Positions 8,927 through 17,182 of a stretch of DNA of 64,000 nt are shown here, one piece after another. Location: positions 10,096-74,095 of the forward strand of contig CAYQIV010000015.1 of NCBI GenBank assembly GCA_964417725.1, in the 5' to 3' direction. A program made the position numbers and the translations under genes. The first letter of the stretch is position 1; each line of letters opens with the position of its first letter. Below the pieces are notes generated by a model, which was given only the letters and a program-made list of their open reading frames with translations, had not been told where the DNA came from and made no database searches. Source of the DNA: SHZI01 sp964417725. Its GTDB lineage: Bacteria > Pseudomonadota > Gammaproteobacteria > Steroidobacterales > GCA-2729495.

Positions 8927-8992
8927 CCCTGTCCGCCTGCCCGCCGGTGGCGGAATTGTATGTCATATTGATGGCCCGACCGGCCGGATGTG

Positions 8993-9022
8993 CCGACGGT
9001 GATGGCGACAGCCGTCTATAAT
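8993..9022 (+). promoter_or_regulatory. Putative sigma-70 promoter for ibaG-murA
   Basis: A perfect TATAAT lies at 9017-9022, preceded 18 nt upstream by CCGACG, which is a weak -35 (GAC core only). Transcription would start near 9030, about 35 nt before the ibaG ATG. It sits in the 137-nt divergent region between kdsD and ibaG. Confidence 0.5.
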
Positions 9023-9063
9023 TCGCCGCCGCCCAGAACCCAACCCCGCACGCCAGGACGATC

Positions 9064-9306
9064 ATGGACCCCGACGAGATAGCCGCCCTCATCCGCACCC
9101 ACCTGCCCGACAGCCACATCGAGGTCAGCAGCCCCGACCAGGTCCACTTCGAGGCGGTCATCGTCAGTCCGGCTTTTGCCGGCAAGCACAGCCTGCAGCG
9201 CCACCGGCTGGTCTACGCGGCGCTGGGCGGGCGGATCGGTGGCGAGATCCACGCGCTGTCGATCAAGGCCTGGACCCCCGAGGAATGGCAGGCCCGGGCG
9301 CAGTAG
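9064..9306 (+). CDS. ibaG: BolA family protein IbaG (YrbA)
   Basis: This 80-residue protein has the BolA fold signature, with the invariant HSLQRHRLVYAAL segment and a C-terminal IHALSIKAWTPEEW. IbaG-type BolA proteins pair with monothiol glutaredoxins and take part in iron-sulfur cluster trafficking. The gene lies 21 nt before murA, an arrangement widely conserved in gammaproteobacteria. The start is an ATG with only a weak Shine-Dalgarno. Confidence 0.93.
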   Translation: MDPDEIAALIRTHLPDSHIEVSSPDQVHFEAVIVSPAFAGKHSLQRHRLVYAALGGRIGGEIHALSIKAWTPEEWQARAQ

Positions 9307-9327
9307 CCGTACCGGGTACCTTGCACC

Positions 9328-10596
9328 GTGGACAAGCTGGTCATCCGTGGCAACGGTCCGCTCGACGGTGAGATCGGCATCTCGGGCGCGAAAAATGCCG
9401 CCCTGCCGATGCTCGCGGCGGCGCTGTTGTCGGCCGAACCCGTCACGCTGACCCGCGTCCCGCAACTGCGCGACGTGTCGACGATGATCGCCCTGCTGCG
9501 GCGGATGGGCGTCGCCATCACCACCCGTGTGGTGCCTGACGAGGGCATGGCGGTGACCATCGATGCCGCCTCGATCGGTGACTGCACGGCACCCTATGAC
9601 ATGGTGCGGACCATGCGCGCCTCGATCCTCGTGCTCGGCCCGCTGCTGGCGCGTTGCGGCCACGCCGACGTGTCGCTGCCCGGCGGTTGTGCCATCGGTG
9701 CCCGGCCGGTCGACCTGCACGTCGCGGGCCTGCGGGCCATGGGCGCCGAGGTCGAGATCAGCGATGGCTACATCCGCGCCCGGGCCGGCCGGCTGCGCGG
9801 CACCCGGCTGGTCATGGACAAGGTCACCGTGACCGGCACCGGCAACCTGATGATGGCGGCCTGCCTCGCCGAGGGCCGGACGATCATCGAGAATGCGGCC
9901 CGCGAGCCCGAGATCGAGGACCTCGCGCGCTTCCTCGTGCGCCTGGGTGCCGTCATCGAGGGGATCGGCACCGACCACCTCGTCATCCATGGTGTCGACC
10001 GTTGCCATGGCGCCACCTATGAGGTGCTTCCCGACCGCATCGAGACCGGCACCTTCCTCGTCGCCGCCGCCATCACCGGTGGCCGGGTGCGGGTCCACCG
10101 TGCCTGCCCGGCAAATATCGAGGCGGTGCTGGCCAAGCTGCGCGCCGCCGGTGCCCGGATGGCCTTCGGCGACGGCTGGGTGGAGGCCGACATGCGCGGC
10201 CGGCGGCCGCTGTCGGTGGATATCGGCACCGCGCCGCATCCCGGCTTTCCCACCGACATGCAGGCCCAGTTCATGGCGCTCAATACCGTCGCCGATGGCG
10301 TGGCGACGATCACCGAGACCATCTTCGAAAATCGCTTCATGCATGCGCTCGAACTGCAACGCATGGGCGCCGATATCCGCATCGAGGGCCACACGGCGAT
10401 CGTCCGTGGGGTGCCGCGTCTGGTGGCCGCGCCGGTGATGGCCACGGACCTGCGCGCTTCGGCGAGCCTCGTGCTGGCCGGGCTGGCCGCCGACGGCGAG
10501 ACCGTCATCGACCGGATCTACCACATCGACCGCGGCTACGAACAGATCGAGGAAAAGCTCCGCCGGCTCGGTGCGGACATTCGCCGCTCGACGTGA
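9328..10596 (+). CDS. murA: UDP-N-acetylglucosamine 1-carboxyvinyltransferase MurA
   Basis: The 422-residue protein is the normal MurA length. It has the N-terminal KNAALP motif (Lys22) and the catalytic-loop Cys at residue 121 (PGGCAIGARP), the residue attacked by fosfomycin. MurA transfers enolpyruvate from PEP to UDP-GlcNAc, the first committed step of peptidoglycan synthesis. Translation appears to start at a GTG (9328). The protein ends with the usual RGYEQIEEKLRRLGADI. It is probably co-transcribed with ibaG. Confidence 0.98.
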   Translation: MDKLVIRGNGPLDGEIGISGAKNAALPMLAAALLSAEPVTLTRVPQLRDVSTMIALLRRMGVAITTRVVPDEGMAVTIDAASIGDCTAPYDMVRTMRASILVLGPLLARCGHADVSLPGGCAIGARPVDLHVAGLRAMGAEVEISDGYIRARAGRLRGTRLVMDKVTVTGTGNLMMAACLAEGRTIIENAAREPEIEDLARFLVRLGAVIEGIGTDHLVIHGVDRCHGATYEVLPDRIETGTFLVAAAITGGRVRVHRACPANIEAVLAKLRAAGARMAFGDGWVEADMRGRRPLSVDIGTAPHPGFPTDMQAQFMALNTVADGVATITETIFENRFMHALELQRMGADIRIEGHTAIVRGVPRLVAAPVMATDLRASASLVLAGLAADGETVIDRIYHIDRGYEQIEEKLRRLGADIRRST

Positions 10597-10612
10597 CGGT
10601 ACGGGCTTTCCC

Positions 10613-10643
10613 TTAGGCAAGCCCCCGATGCCGCGTGTATAAT
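10613..10643 (+). promoter_or_regulatory. Putative sigma-70 promoter for petABC
   Basis: A perfect TATAAT at 10638-10643 is the best -10 candidate in the 198-nt region before petA. The -35 is poor: TTAGGC at 10613-10618 with 19-nt spacing. The resulting leader would be about 145 nt and contains a GC-rich inverted repeat (CCCGCC near 10644, GGCGGG near 10667). Nothing else is recognised in this stretch apart from a GAGGAG Shine-Dalgarno before petA. Confidence 0.4.
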
Positions 10644-10794
10644 CCCGCCCCGTTCGTGCGCCCACGCGGCGGGTTCCCCAGACGTCAACCCGGCCCGGCT
10701 GGCATCCACAGTAAAGACCGGTGCGGCGGGGCGTGTTGCCCGTGTTCCGCTGCGCATCGGGGACAATGCGGCGTTTCGCGAGGAGTGTGAAGCA

Positions 10795-11388
10795 ATGAGT
10801 GATGAGGCGTCCGCCAGCCGGCGTCATTTCCTGACGGTGGCCACCAGCGTGACCGGCGTCGTCGGGCTCGGGTTCATCGCGGTACCTTTCCTGGCCTCCT
10901 TCAAGCCCAGCACCCGTGCCCAGGCGCTCGGTGCCCCGGTCGGCCTCGACATCAGCAAGCTCGAGCCGGGCGCCATGGTGCGCGTCAAGTGGCGCGGCCA
11001 GCCGGTCTGGGTGCTGCGCCGCGACCCGGCCATGCAGCAGGCCGTCGCCGATACGAAGATGCAGTTGCGCGACCCGGATTCGAACGAATCCCTGCAGCCC
11101 GACTACGCCAGGAACACGATGCGCTCCATCCGTCCGGAGGTCCTCGTCGTCATCGGCACCTGCACGCACCTGGGTTGTGCACCGATCGAGAAGTTCACCC
11201 CGGGCGATGCCGAACTCGGGGCCGATTGGCCCGGCGGCTTCTACTGCCCCTGCCACGGCTCCAAGTTCGACCTCGCCGGCCGCGTTGTCGCGGATGTACC
11301 GGCACCGACCAACCTGACCGTGCCGCCGCACCGTTTCGTCGGCGACGACCTCATCATCATCGGTGAGGACACCGGAGTAGCAGCATGA
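10795..11388 (+). CDS. petA: Ubiquinol-cytochrome c reductase, Rieske iron-sulfur subunit
   Basis: The 197-residue protein has a Tat-like SRRHFLT motif followed by a membrane anchor (about 12-36). The Rieske boxes are CTHLGC (123-128) and CPCHGS (151-156), supplying two Cys and two His ligands for the 2Fe-2S cluster and a disulfide. It transfers electrons from ubiquinol to cytochrome c1 in the bc1 complex. The stop overlaps the petB start by 4 nt, and the order petA-petB-petC is canonical. Confidence 0.97.
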   Translation: MSDEASASRRHFLTVATSVTGVVGLGFIAVPFLASFKPSTRAQALGAPVGLDISKLEPGAMVRVKWRGQPVWVLRRDPAMQQAVADTKMQLRDPDSNESLQPDYARNTMRSIRPEVLVVIGTCTHLGCAPIEKFTPGDAELGADWPGGFYCPCHGSKFDLAGRVVADVPAPTNLTVPPHRFVGDDLIIIGEDTGVAA

Positions 11389-12644
11389 GCGCGACGAGCC
11401 CCGCCGCCGGCAGCAGCGGCACCCGCATGGGCCGCTTCATCGAATGGGTCGACGAGCGCTTCCCGCTCACGGCCATGATGAAAGAGCACGTCACCGAGTA
11501 TTACGCGGCCAAGAACTTCAACATCTGGTATGTCTTCGGAGTGCTGGCCCTCGTCGTGCTGATCCTCCAGCTCGTCACCGGCATCTTCCTGACGATGAAC
11601 TACAAACCCTCGGCGACCGAAGCGTTTGCCTCCGTCGAGTACATCATGCGCGAGGTCGAGTGGGGCTGGCTGATCCGCTACATGCATTCCACCGGTGCAT
11701 CGGCCTTCTTCATCGTCGTCTATATCCACATGTTCCGCGGCATGATGTACGGCTCGTACAAGGCGCCGCGCGAGCTCCTGTGGGTCATCGGCATGCTGAT
11801 CTACATGGCGTTGATGGCCGAGGCCTTCTTCGGCTACCTGCTGCCATGGGGCCAGATGTCCTACTGGGGTGCACAGGTCATCGTTTCGCTGTTCGGTGCC
11901 ATACCGGTCGTCGGCGATGTGGTCGTGGAGTGGATCCGCGGCGACTACTTCATCTCCGACATCACGTTGAACCGCTTCTTTGCCTTCCACGTCATCGTCG
12001 TGCCGCTGGCGCTGCTGATCCTCGTCGTGGTGCACATCCTTGCCCTGCACACCACCGGGTCGCTGAACCCCGACGGCATCGAGATCAAGCAGAAGAAAGG
12101 CCCGGACGGTCACCCGCTCGATGGCGTGACGTTCCATCCGTACTACACCGCCAAGGACCTCGTCGCGATCATCGTCATGGCGATCGCCTTCGCGGTGGTG
12201 ATCTTCTACGCGCCGGAGATGGGCGGCTACTTCCTCGAACACGCCAACTTCGAACCGGCCAATTCGCTGAAGACGCCCGAGCACATCGCGCCGGTGTGGT
12301 ACTTCACGCCCTTCTACGCCATCCTGCGCGCCGTTCCCAGCAAGGGCTGGGGTGCCTTCCTGATGGTCGCCGCCATCGCCATGCTGTTCTTCCTGCCCTG
12401 GCTGGATCGCTGCAAGGTCAAGTCCGTGCGCTACCGCGGCTGGCAGTGGAAGGTCGCCCTGGTGGTCTTCGCGGTCAGCTTCGTCGCGCTGGGCTTCCTC
12501 GGCCTGCAGCCGGCAACCCCGGCCTACGTGTATGCGGCGCGCTTCTTCGGCGTGCTGTACTTTGCTTTCTTCATTTTCATGCCGCTGTACACGGCGCGCG
12601 AAAGGACCCGTCCGGTCCCCGAACGCGTCACCTACCACGGCTGA
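11385..12644 (+). CDS. petB: Ubiquinol-cytochrome c reductase, cytochrome b subunit
   Basis: This 419-residue multi-span membrane protein is cytochrome b of the bc1 complex. It has the first helix NIWYVFGVLALVVLILQLVTG, haem-ligand regions such as YMHSTGASAFFIVVYIHMFRG, and the quinol-site PVWYFTPFYAILRAVP (a PEWY variant, PVWY). It carries haems bL and bH and oxidises and reduces quinone on either side of the membrane. The PEWY Glu appears to be Val here, which is known in several bacterial lineages but affects Qo-site chemistry. It lies in frame-overlapping order with petA. Confidence 0.97.
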   Translation: MSATSPAAGSSGTRMGRFIEWVDERFPLTAMMKEHVTEYYAAKNFNIWYVFGVLALVVLILQLVTGIFLTMNYKPSATEAFASVEYIMREVEWGWLIRYMHSTGASAFFIVVYIHMFRGMMYGSYKAPRELLWVIGMLIYMALMAEAFFGYLLPWGQMSYWGAQVIVSLFGAIPVVGDVVVEWIRGDYFISDITLNRFFAFHVIVVPLALLILVVVHILALHTTGSLNPDGIEIKQKKGPDGHPLDGVTFHPYYTAKDLVAIIVMAIAFAVVIFYAPEMGGYFLEHANFEPANSLKTPEHIAPVWYFTPFYAILRAVPSKGWGAFLMVAAIAMLFFLPWLDRCKVKSVRYRGWQWKVALVVFAVSFVALGFLGLQPATPAYVYAARFFGVLYFAFFIFMPLYTARERTRPVPERVTYHG

Positions 12645-12660
12645 CGGGAGTATGCGGGGG

Positions 12661-13422
12661 ATGAATGCGATGGAAAGGCGCGGACGGGTCATGGTCATGG
12701 CCGCGACGCTGCTGTTGCTGGCAGCGGGCAGTGCCATGGCCGCCGGCGGCGGTGCCATGCACGATCGCGCCGGCAACGACATTTCCAACGTCGCGTCGCT
12801 GCAGCGGGGCGCACGGAACTTCGTCAACTACTGCATGGGCTGCCACTCGGCGCAGTACGTGCGCTACAACCAGCTGGGTCGCGACCTCCAGATCAGCGAT
12901 GAGCAACTCATCAGCAACATCATGTTCGCGGCGGCCAAGCCGACCGAGCTGATGGAAATCGCCATGCGCCCCGGCGACGCCGAGCGCTGGTTCGGCCAGG
13001 CACCGCCCGACCTGTCGCTGATCGCCCGTTCGCGCGGTACCGACTACCTCTACAACTTCCTGCGTGGCTTCTACGTCGACCCATCGAAGCCCACCGGCGT
13101 CAACAACGTGATGTTGCCCGGCACCAGCATGCCCCACGTGCTCGTCGAACTGCAGGGCCTGCGCAAGGCGGTCTTCGAGGAAGTAAAGCACGGCGCTGGC
13201 GTGCAGACCGTCTTCACGGGCTTCGAGGACGTCGCCAGCGGTGCGATGTCGGGTGCCGAGTACGACGAGTTCGTTCGCGACCTGGTCAACTTCCTCGACT
13301 ACATCGGTGAGCCCATCAAGCTGAAGCGGCAGTCGCTCGGTATCCCGGTGATCGCCTTTTTGCTGTTCTTCGGCCTGCTCGCGTGGCTGCTCAAGGTCGA
13401 GATATGGAAGTCGGTACGCTGA
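12661..13422 (+). CDS. petC: Ubiquinol-cytochrome c reductase, cytochrome c1 subunit
   Basis: The protein starts with a Sec signal peptide (MVMAATLLLLAAGSAMA), then has the haem c motif CMGCH at 58-62. It ends with a single membrane anchor (GIPVIAFLLFFGLLAWLL). It passes electrons from the Rieske centre to soluble or membrane-bound cytochrome c. The start is uncertain among in-frame ATGs at 12652, 12661 and 12670; 12661 or 12670 fit the G-rich Shine-Dalgarno sequences better. An open frame continues upstream into petB but is not coding. Confidence 0.95.
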   Translation: MNAMERRGRVMVMAATLLLLAAGSAMAAGGGAMHDRAGNDISNVASLQRGARNFVNYCMGCHSAQYVRYNQLGRDLQISDEQLISNIMFAAAKPTELMEIAMRPGDAERWFGQAPPDLSLIARSRGTDYLYNFLRGFYVDPSKPTGVNNVMLPGTSMPHVLVELQGLRKAVFEEVKHGAGVQTVFTGFEDVASGAMSGAEYDEFVRDLVNFLDYIGEPIKLKRQSLGIPVIAFLLFFGLLAWLLKVEIWKSVR

Positions 13423-13530
13423 GCCGCGCCTGGCGTATGCTGTCGGCCACGGAACCCGCCGGCAGGTGCCGCGTGCGGCGCGGGCGGTGAGCGCATGTCC
13501 GCCCCGACGTCCCCAGGAGAAGGAGTCACC

Positions 13531-14184
13531 GTGACCGATGATTGGAACAGTTTCGGCCTCGGCTCCGGCAGGCGTGTTGCGATGACCCTCTACTCGGATC
13601 CGGCGTGCCTGCTGAGCCATCGGGTCCGGATCGTCCTCGCCGAGAAGGGCATCAGCATCGACATCGTCAACGTCGCGCCCGGGGAGCTCCCGGAAGACCT
13701 GCTCGACATCAACCCCTACCACACCGTGCCGACGCTGGTCGACCGCGATCTGGTGCTGTACGACTCGCGCGTCATCATGGACTACATCGACGAGCGCTTC
13801 CCGCACCCGCCGCTGATGCCCGTTGACCCGGTGTCGCGCGCCCAGTTCCGCCTCGCCCTGTACCGCATCGAGCGCGACTGGTACAGCATGGCGGCACAGG
13901 TCACCCCGGGACCGGAACGCAAGGTCTCCGCCCAGCAGCGCAAGCAGCTTCAGGAAAGCCTGTTGGCCAGCGCCGAAGTGTTCAGTGCCCGACGCTTCTT
14001 CCTCGGCGACGAGTTCTCGCTGGTCGATGCCAGCATCGCACCACTGCTCTGGCGGCTGCCCTGGTACGGCATCAACCTGACGGGCAGCGGCACGCAGCCG
14101 ATCCGCAAGTACATGGACATGATCTTCGCGCGGCGCACCTTCAAGGAAAGCATCACGGAAGCCGAGGCCGAGATGCGCCAGTAA
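13531..14184 (+). CDS. sspA: Stringent starvation protein A (SspA)
   Basis: This 217-residue protein has a glutathione-S-transferase fold: a thioredoxin-like N-terminal domain (MTLYSDPACLLSHRVRIVLAEKG) and a helical C-terminal domain (SLVDASIAPLLWRL). SspA binds RNA polymerase rather than acting as an enzyme, and affects stationary-phase and acid-stress genes. The GTG at 13531 is preferred because AGGAGAAGGAG lies directly upstream; an ATG at 13495 would add 12 residues. sspB follows by 21 nt, the usual pair, and petABC precedes. Confidence 0.95.
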   Translation: MTDDWNSFGLGSGRRVAMTLYSDPACLLSHRVRIVLAEKGISIDIVNVAPGELPEDLLDINPYHTVPTLVDRDLVLYDSRVIMDYIDERFPHPPLMPVDPVSRAQFRLALYRIERDWYSMAAQVTPGPERKVSAQQRKQLQESLLASAEVFSARRFFLGDEFSLVDASIAPLLWRLPWYGINLTGSGTQPIRKYMDMIFARRTFKESITEAEAEMRQ

Positions 14185-14205
14185 CGGTGCTGCGGCTGCC
14201 CCGTC

Positions 14206-14634
14206 ATGCCCGATAACCCCCCGCCCCGGCGCCCCTACCTGCTGCGTGCCCTGCACGAGTGGATGACCGACAGCGGCCAGACCCCGCAACTGCTCGTCGA
14301 TGCGCACGTTGCCGGCACCGTCGTGCCGCGACAGCTTGTCGATGACGGGCGGATCGTCCTCAACATCAGCCACTCGGCCACGGGCAACCTGATGCTCGGC
14401 AACGACGAGGTGGTGTTCGACGCGCGCTTCTCCGGCCAGCCGATGCGCGTCCGCCTGCCGCTCGCCGCGATACTGGCCATCTATGCGCGGGAAAGCGGCG
14501 AAGGGCTGGTGTTCCCCGCCGACGAATACCCCGGCCCGCCGGAAGGCGAGGGTCCACCCGAAGCGCCGGGGCCCGCGCCGGAGACGCCGACCCCGCCAGC
14601 CGGCAAGCGGCCGGTGCTGAAGGTCGTCAAATAG
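14206..14634 (+). CDS. sspB: ClpXP protease specificity-enhancing factor SspB
   Basis: The 142-residue protein has the SspB core (PYLLRALHEWMTDSGQTPQLLVDA, then VLNISHSATGNLMLGNDEVVFDARF). A Pro/Glu-rich linker follows, and the C-terminal tail KRPVLKVVK is the ClpX-binding XB motif. SspB tethers ssrA-tagged proteins to ClpXP. All three functional parts are visible. It directly follows sspA. Confidence 0.96.
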   Translation: MPDNPPPRRPYLLRALHEWMTDSGQTPQLLVDAHVAGTVVPRQLVDDGRIVLNISHSATGNLMLGNDEVVFDARFSGQPMRVRLPLAAILAIYARESGEGLVFPADEYPGPPEGEGPPEAPGPAPETPTPPAGKRPVLKVVK

Positions 14635-14665
14635 GCACGCCGCCGCCGGCGCGATGGCGGCGCAT

Positions 14666-15247
14666 TCAGCCGTAGAGCAGCCGGTCGAGCTCGTCGCACA
14701 GGCAGTGGATTGCCAGCAGATGGACTTCCTGGATGCGCGCCGTGCGCTGTGCCGGGACGCGGATCTCGATGTCATCCTCGTGCAGGCAGCCGGCCATCCG
14801 CCCGCCGTCGCGACCCGACAGGGCGATGACGCGCATGCCGGCCTGGTGGGCGGCAGCGATCGCGGCGATCACGTTTGTCGAGTTGCCGGAGGTCGAGATG
14901 GCCAGCAGCAGGTCGCCCGGCCGCCCCAGCGCCTCGACCTGGCGGGCGAAGACGCGTTCGTAGGCGTAGTCGTTGGCGATGGAGGTCAGGGTCGAGGTGT
15001 CGGTGCTGAGCGCGATGGCGGCGAGCGCCGGCCGTTCGCGTTCGTAGCGGTTGATCAGTTCGGAGGAAAAGTGCTGCGCGTCGCCGGCCGAGCCGCCATT
15101 GCCACAGCTCAGCACCTTGCCGCCCCGGGTGATCACGGCGGCGATGGCGGCGGCAGCGGCGGCGATCGGTTTGATGAGCGCATCACGCGCCTGCTCGCCG
15201 GTCTGGATGTGTTCGTCGAACTGGGCACGGATGTGGCTTGCGGGCAT
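14666..15247 (-). CDS. gmhA: SIS-domain phosphoheptose isomerase GmhA / DnaA initiator-associating DiaA-like
   Basis: The 193-residue SIS protein has CGNGGSAGDAQHFSSEL and STSGNS. The first motif keeps the GGSAGDAQH form of active GmhA, whereas E. coli DiaA has GTSAANAQH. The C-terminal EVHLLAIHCLCDELD is also enzyme-like. GmhA makes D-glycero-D-manno-heptose 7-phosphate for LPS; DiaA is a paralogue that promotes DnaA assembly at oriC. The neighbourhood with yraN and lpoA is that of diaA, so either role, or both, is possible. The start at 15247 has a GGAGG sequence five bases upstream; the longer frame to 15286 lacks one. Confidence 0.85.
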   Translation of the reverse strand: MPASHIRAQFDEHIQTGEQARDALIKPIAAAAAAIAAVITRGGKVLSCGNGGSAGDAQHFSSELINRYERERPALAAIALSTDTSTLTSIANDYAYERVFARQVEALGRPGDLLLAISTSGNSTNVIAAIAAAHQAGMRVIALSGRDGGRMAGCLHEDDIEIRVPAQRTARIQEVHLLAIHCLCDELDRLLYG

Positions 15248-15266
15248 GGGAACCTCCATGCCGGCA

Positions 15267-15662
15267 TCATAATGCCGGCCGGTCACCCCCTGCCACGTCG
15301 TCGACGGTGAATGCGTTGCGCAGCCATTCGACGTGTGGGCCGTCGAGGCTGCCGCTCATCGCGATGATGTCGAAGCGTACCGGGTGGTGGCGCCACCGGC
15401 GCCGTGCCGCGAGAAATGCCAGCGTGGCATGGATGATGCGCCGTTGCTTGGCATGGCCGATGCTCTCGACCGGGTGCACCGGGGTGATCCGTGCCCGGTA
15501 GCGCACTTCGACGATGACCAGCGCGGTGCCGTCGCCCATCACGAGGTCGAGCTCGCCACCGCGGGCCCGGAAGTTCCGGGCGATGAGCCTGAGACCCTGC
15601 TGCTGCAGCCAGCATGCCGCGAGGGCCTCGGCGCGCCGCCCGTCCTCGAGGTGGCGCGCCAC
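15267..15662 (-). CDS. yraN: YraN family (UPF0102) endonuclease-like protein
   Basis: This 131-residue protein belongs to UPF0102. It has GRRAEALAACWLQQQGLRLIARNFRARGGELDLV followed by VIVEVRYR, the spaced Asp and Glu-x-(Lys/Arg) pattern of restriction-endonuclease-like folds. No cellular role is firmly established. Translation must begin at or after the GTG at 15662, because an in-frame TGA lies two codons upstream. It sits between lpoA and gmhA/diaA as in E. coli and Pseudomonas. Confidence 0.9.
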   Translation of the reverse strand: MARHLEDGRRAEALAACWLQQQGLRLIARNFRARGGELDLVMGDGTALVIVEVRYRARITPVHPVESIGHAKQRRIIHATLAFLAARRRWRHHPVRFDIIAMSGSLDGPHVEWLRNAFTVDDVAGGDRPAL

Positions 15663-15826
15663 GCGTCAGGGGCACGCCCCGCAGGGCGGCGGGCCGGACG
15701 GCCGGCGGACCTGGCGGCGATGCGGATGGCGACGACGCGGCAAACCGGACCGATGATGCAGACGGACGCCGGCAGCGCGTGCCAACGGATGCGGTGCGGT
15801 CGCCGGGTGCGCGGTGGGGTGGGGCA

Positions 15827-17170
15827 CTAGGGGGCGGTCATCCCGCTGTCTGGCGAGGCGGGCGGTGCGACGTCCGGCAGCGGCTCGAGCCGGCCGCCGC
15901 GGATCACGCCCCAGGGCAGGCGTCGATGGATGCGGCCATCGTCGTGCAACCGCAGCCGGCCCGTCATCCCGGCCAGCTCCGTGGTATGCAGCGTGCCGTC
16001 GGACAGCGGTGGCAACAGGGCATAGCTGTCGTGGCCGAGTGCGTAGAGGCGCGATGCCACCCGCACCGATGACGGGGCGTGGTGCATGAGCGTGGTGCGC
16101 AGCCGGCGAATGGCCGCATCGGGGGCAACGACCCAGGGGCAGTCGGGAAACATCAGGCCTTCGAGGTCGGGTTCGCTCATGCTGCCGTCTTCGTAGGCTG
16201 CGGAGGTGGCGTAGGTTGGCACCGCGCCCGCGCCGTAGAAGCGCAGTTGCGGTCTCAACAGCCGTGCATCGCGGCTGTTGGCGGCAATGAAGATAAAGTC
16301 GATGTCCTGGCGGCGGAAGTCTTCGTATTGGGGTTTTTTGTCCGGATTCTCCGCCGCAGCGGCGGAGGCCGCCCAGGCAACCCGGCCCTCGGGAATTTCC
16401 AGCACGGACTGGAGCGCGACCGAGTGATCGGCCGTGCCGGGGTCATAGAAGCGCCAGGCGAGCAGGTTGCCGCCCCCTTCGGCAAAGGCGCCGTAGAAAG
16501 AATTGAGCAGGCGTCTGCCCCACGGGGTGTCGGGTGCCAGCCCGATGGCCTGGCGCTGGCCGCTGGCCAGTGCGCGATGGGCGACCTCGCGGGCTTCATC
16601 CTCGGGTGCGAGGCCGAACTGGAAGAACAGCAGCGGTGCCGTGATGCCTTCATCGAGGCGGTTCAGCGCCAGAACCGGAACCCCGTCGACTGCGGTCGCG
16701 GCCTCGCGCACGGCCTGCTTGAGCAGGGGGCCGACGACGATGTCGGCACCGGCGTCGATCGCCTGGCGATAGGCCTGCGCGCCACCGCTCGCCTCGTCGA
16801 TGAAGAGGATGTCCGGACGACGCGTCGCGTCGGCGCGAAACCAGGCGGCCATGAAGCCGTCGCGAACCGCCTCGCCGAGGGCCTGCTGGCGGCCCGAGAA
16901 GGGGGCGACGAGCGCCACGCGGGTCGGGCGGCCAGCGGGCACCACGCCGGCAGGCAGGCGCTGGACCGGCACCGGCAGGCCGCGCGCCGGGCCTGGCGCG
17001 GTCGTCGCGTCCTGTGCCGGCGGCGGTTCAGCCTGACCCCACGCCGGCGGTGGCGGTACCTGCGGCGGTTGCAGCGACTGGCAGGCTGCTCCGACAATGC
17101 CCAGCATGGAAACCACAAGCGCGCCGATCAGGCGATACGTCAACGGGCTGTGCATCGGCGGTGTGTCCAT
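15827..17170 (-). CDS. lpoA: Penicillin-binding protein activator LpoA (short form)
   Basis: The 447-residue protein has an N-terminal hydrophobic segment ending in VGAAC (Cys30), a plausible but imperfect lipobox with Gly at -3. A Pro-rich stretch of about 50 residues follows, then an LppC domain with a periplasmic-binding-protein fold (VALVAPFSGRQQALGEAVRDG onward). In E. coli LpoA is an outer-membrane lipoprotein that activates PBP1A. E. coli LpoA is about 678 residues with an N-terminal TPR domain; that domain appears missing here. rsmI is divergent with 12 nt between starts. A second start at 17155 would shorten the signal peptide. Confidence 0.88.
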   Translation of the reverse strand: MDTPPMHSPLTYRLIGALVVSMLGIVGAACQSLQPPQVPPPPAWGQAEPPPAQDATTAPGPARGLPVPVQRLPAGVVPAGRPTRVALVAPFSGRQQALGEAVRDGFMAAWFRADATRRPDILFIDEASGGAQAYRQAIDAGADIVVGPLLKQAVREAATAVDGVPVLALNRLDEGITAPLLFFQFGLAPEDEAREVAHRALASGQRQAIGLAPDTPWGRRLLNSFYGAFAEGGGNLLAWRFYDPGTADHSVALQSVLEIPEGRVAWAASAAAAENPDKKPQYEDFRRQDIDFIFIAANSRDARLLRPQLRFYGAGAVPTYATSAAYEDGSMSEPDLEGLMFPDCPWVVAPDAAIRRLRTTLMHHAPSSVRVASRLYALGHDSYALLPPLSDGTLHTTELAGMTGRLRLHDDGRIHRRLPWGVIRGGRLEPLPDVAPPASPDSGMTAP

Positions 17171-17182
17171 CGTCGGCGTGCC

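Noticed and set aside
8955..8960. TACAAT on the minus strand as a kdsD promoter.
   Set aside because: The position is suitable but no hexamer resembling a -35 is found at 16-18 nt, so it was not listed as a feature.
9016..11331. Antisense open frame of 771 codons opposite ibaG, murA and petA.
   Set aside because: It spans three well-identified plus-strand genes and an intergenic promoter, which is typical of a spurious frame in GC-rich DNA.
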